Part shown: positions 63,108-64,000 of the stretch, piece by piece
Layout: the number at the start of each line of letters is the position of its first letter
How positions within the stretch are numbered: the stretch's first letter is position 1
NCBI RefSeq assembly: GCF_002093975.1
Contig: NZ_MSZZ01000011.1
Location: forward strand, 186,001-250,000
From: Thermoactinospora rubra
Lineage (GTDB): Bacteria; Actinomycetota; Actinomycetes; Streptosporangiales; Streptosporangiaceae
Length of the DNA: 64,000 nucleotides
Reading direction: 5' to 3'
Program-made: the position numbers and the translations under genes
The notes under the pieces: model-generated
The model's database searches: none
What the model saw: only the letters and a program-made list of their open reading frames with translations
Told to the model about the DNA's origin: nothing

Positions 63108-64000
63108 AACGTCCGACTCTGGAGGCGGTGGCGGCCCTGGCCGGGGTCTCCCGAGCCACCGTCTCCCGTGTCGTCAACGGCCAGACCACGGTCGCGCCCC
63201 ACATCCGGGAGGCGGTGCTGCGGGCCGTCGACGAGCTGGGCTACGTGCCGAACTCGGCCGCCCGCAGCCTCGTCACCCAGCGGACCGACTCCATCGCGCT
63301 GGTCGTCTCCGAGCCCCCCACGCGCGTCTTCTCCGACGACCCCCTCTTCGCGACCGTCATCAGGGCGGCCAGCATCGAGCTGGAGGCGGCGGACAAGCAG
63401 GTCGTGCTCATGCTGGCGGGCTCGGCCAAGTCGCACGCGCGCGTGGAGAGGTACATCGCCAGCGGCCACGTCGACGGCGCGATGCTCATCTCCATGCACG
63501 GCGCGGACCCGCTGCCGGCCGCGATCGCGCGCATGCGGGTCCCGGTGGTGTCGTACGGCCGGCCCGCCGTACCGGTCGACATCCCCTATGTGGACAACGA
63601 CAACGTCGGCGGGGCCGAGGCGGCGGTCCGGCACCTGGTGGCCGCTGGGCGGCGGCGGATCGCGACCATCGCGGGCCCGCTGGACATGATCGGCGGCCAG
63701 GACCGGCTCACGGGGTACCGGAACGTGCTGCGCGACTCCGACCGGCGGTCCATCGTCGCGGTCGGCGACTTCACGCGGGAGTCGGGCGCGGTCGCGATGC
63801 GTCAGCTGCTGCGCGACGACCCTCACCTGGACGCCGTCTTCGCGGCCAACGACCTGATGGCCATCGGCGCGCTGCAGGCGCTCCGCCAGGCGGGACGGCG
63901 GGTGCCCGACGACGTCGCGGTGGTCGGCTTCGACGACATCGAGGCGGCCAAGTACACCGATCCGCCTCTGACGACGGTCCGCCATCCGGTGGCCGACCAG
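63104..64000 (+). CDS. LacI-family regulator, truncated by window end
   Basis: The first 299 codons are present from ATG 63104, which overlaps the permease stop (ATGA); the gene runs on past the right edge. Helix-turn-helix [20 protein letters not shown] followed by the hinge helix [10 protein letters not shown], then a periplasmic-binding-protein-like sensor domain ([34 protein letters not shown]). It almost certainly represses the importer through the two GAGCGCTC operators and is induced by the transported sugar. About 40 residues should be missing. Confidence 0.92.
   Translation, partial: MKRPTLEAVAALAGVSRATVSRVVNGQTTVAPHIREAVLRAVDELGYVPNSAARSLVTQRTDSIALVVSEPPTRVFSDDPLFATVIRAASIELEAADKQVVLMLAGSAKSHARVERYIASGHVDGAMLISMHGADPLPAAIARMRVPVVSYGRPAVPVDIPYVDNDNVGGAEAAVRHLVAAGRRRIATIAGPLDMIGGQDRLTGYRNVLRDSDRRSIVAVGDFTRESGAVAMRQLLRDDPHLDAVFAANDLMAIGALQALRQAGRRVPDDVAVVGFDDIEAAKYTDPPLTTVRHPVADQ

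Overview
The window is high-GC, densely packed actinobacterial chromosome. Genes commonly overlap by 1-8 bases in ATGA, GTGA or TGATG junctions, GTG starts are frequent, and the gene families (treXYZ, GpgS, an ECF41 sigma factor, IcmF, several sugar ABC systems with ROK, DeoR and LacI regulators) are typical of filamentous actinomycetes. A Nonomuraea- or Streptosporangium-like genus is a guess from this general character, not something the sequence proves. I saw no rRNA, tRNA, CRISPR array, prophage or insertion sequence.

Left edge (1-4.6 kb): the 3' end of what looks like a small biosynthetic operon. It holds two adjacent paralogous 2-oxoglutarate/Fe(II) oxygenases (the first only as a C-terminal fragment), a fold-type III PLP decarboxylase-like enzyme without the usual catalytic cysteine, an arginase-family enzyme with an extra N-terminal PqqD/RRE-like winged-helix domain, and a cystathionine-synthase-like fold-type I PLP enzyme. 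The last three junctions are translationally coupled. This is the best candidate for an undescribed pathway, possibly a peptide-modifying one, and it continues out of the window to the left.

4.5-11.3 kb: a tandem-GNAT acetyltransferase, then a peptide ABC importer (oppB, oppC, fused oppDF, oppA order) on the minus strand. 11.4-21.6 kb: an osmoadaptation block with glgX(treX)-treY-treZ, an MscL channel with a C-terminal zinc-ribbon-like tail, a hypothetical protein, a threonine/serine dehydratase, and a GT4 glycosyltransferase coupled to glucosyl-3-phosphoglycerate synthase.

21.7-32.2 kb: a glycoside or sugar catabolic locus. It has a Gfo/Idh/MocA oxidoreductase, two paralogous MDR dehydrogenases that lack the usual zinc-ligand motif, a GH63 glucosylglycerate-hydrolase-like enzyme, two sugar-isomerase TIM barrels, a CUT1 ABC importer and a ROK regulator, with an AT-rich palindrome in the central divergent promoter. 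32.1-39.8 kb: lipid and housekeeping genes on the minus strand (two PAP2 phosphatases, a phospholipase D, a metal-receptor-fold protein, Tpx, an AAA ATPase, a deaminase, an alpha/beta hydrolase).

39.0-47.6 kb: a DeoR regulator divergent from a CUT2 sugar importer, followed by two different FGGY kinases, a histidine phosphatase and a 2-hydroxyacid dehydrogenase, nearly all overlapping. The substrate is unknown. 47.6-52 kb: a decayed aminoglycoside-phosphotransferase-like pseudogene, a 13-bp tandem repeat, a GNAT-AAA fusion protein, an NDH-2-like flavoprotein and an ECF41 (SigJ-like) sigma factor. 52-59.8 kb: IcmF mutase, a CHAP amidase that appears to start at CTG, and a signalling group of PP2C phosphatase, HTH-N6-methylase and Ser/Thr kinase. 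59.8-64 kb: an alpha-glucoside-type ABC importer between LacI-type operators and its LacI regulator, which runs off the right edge.
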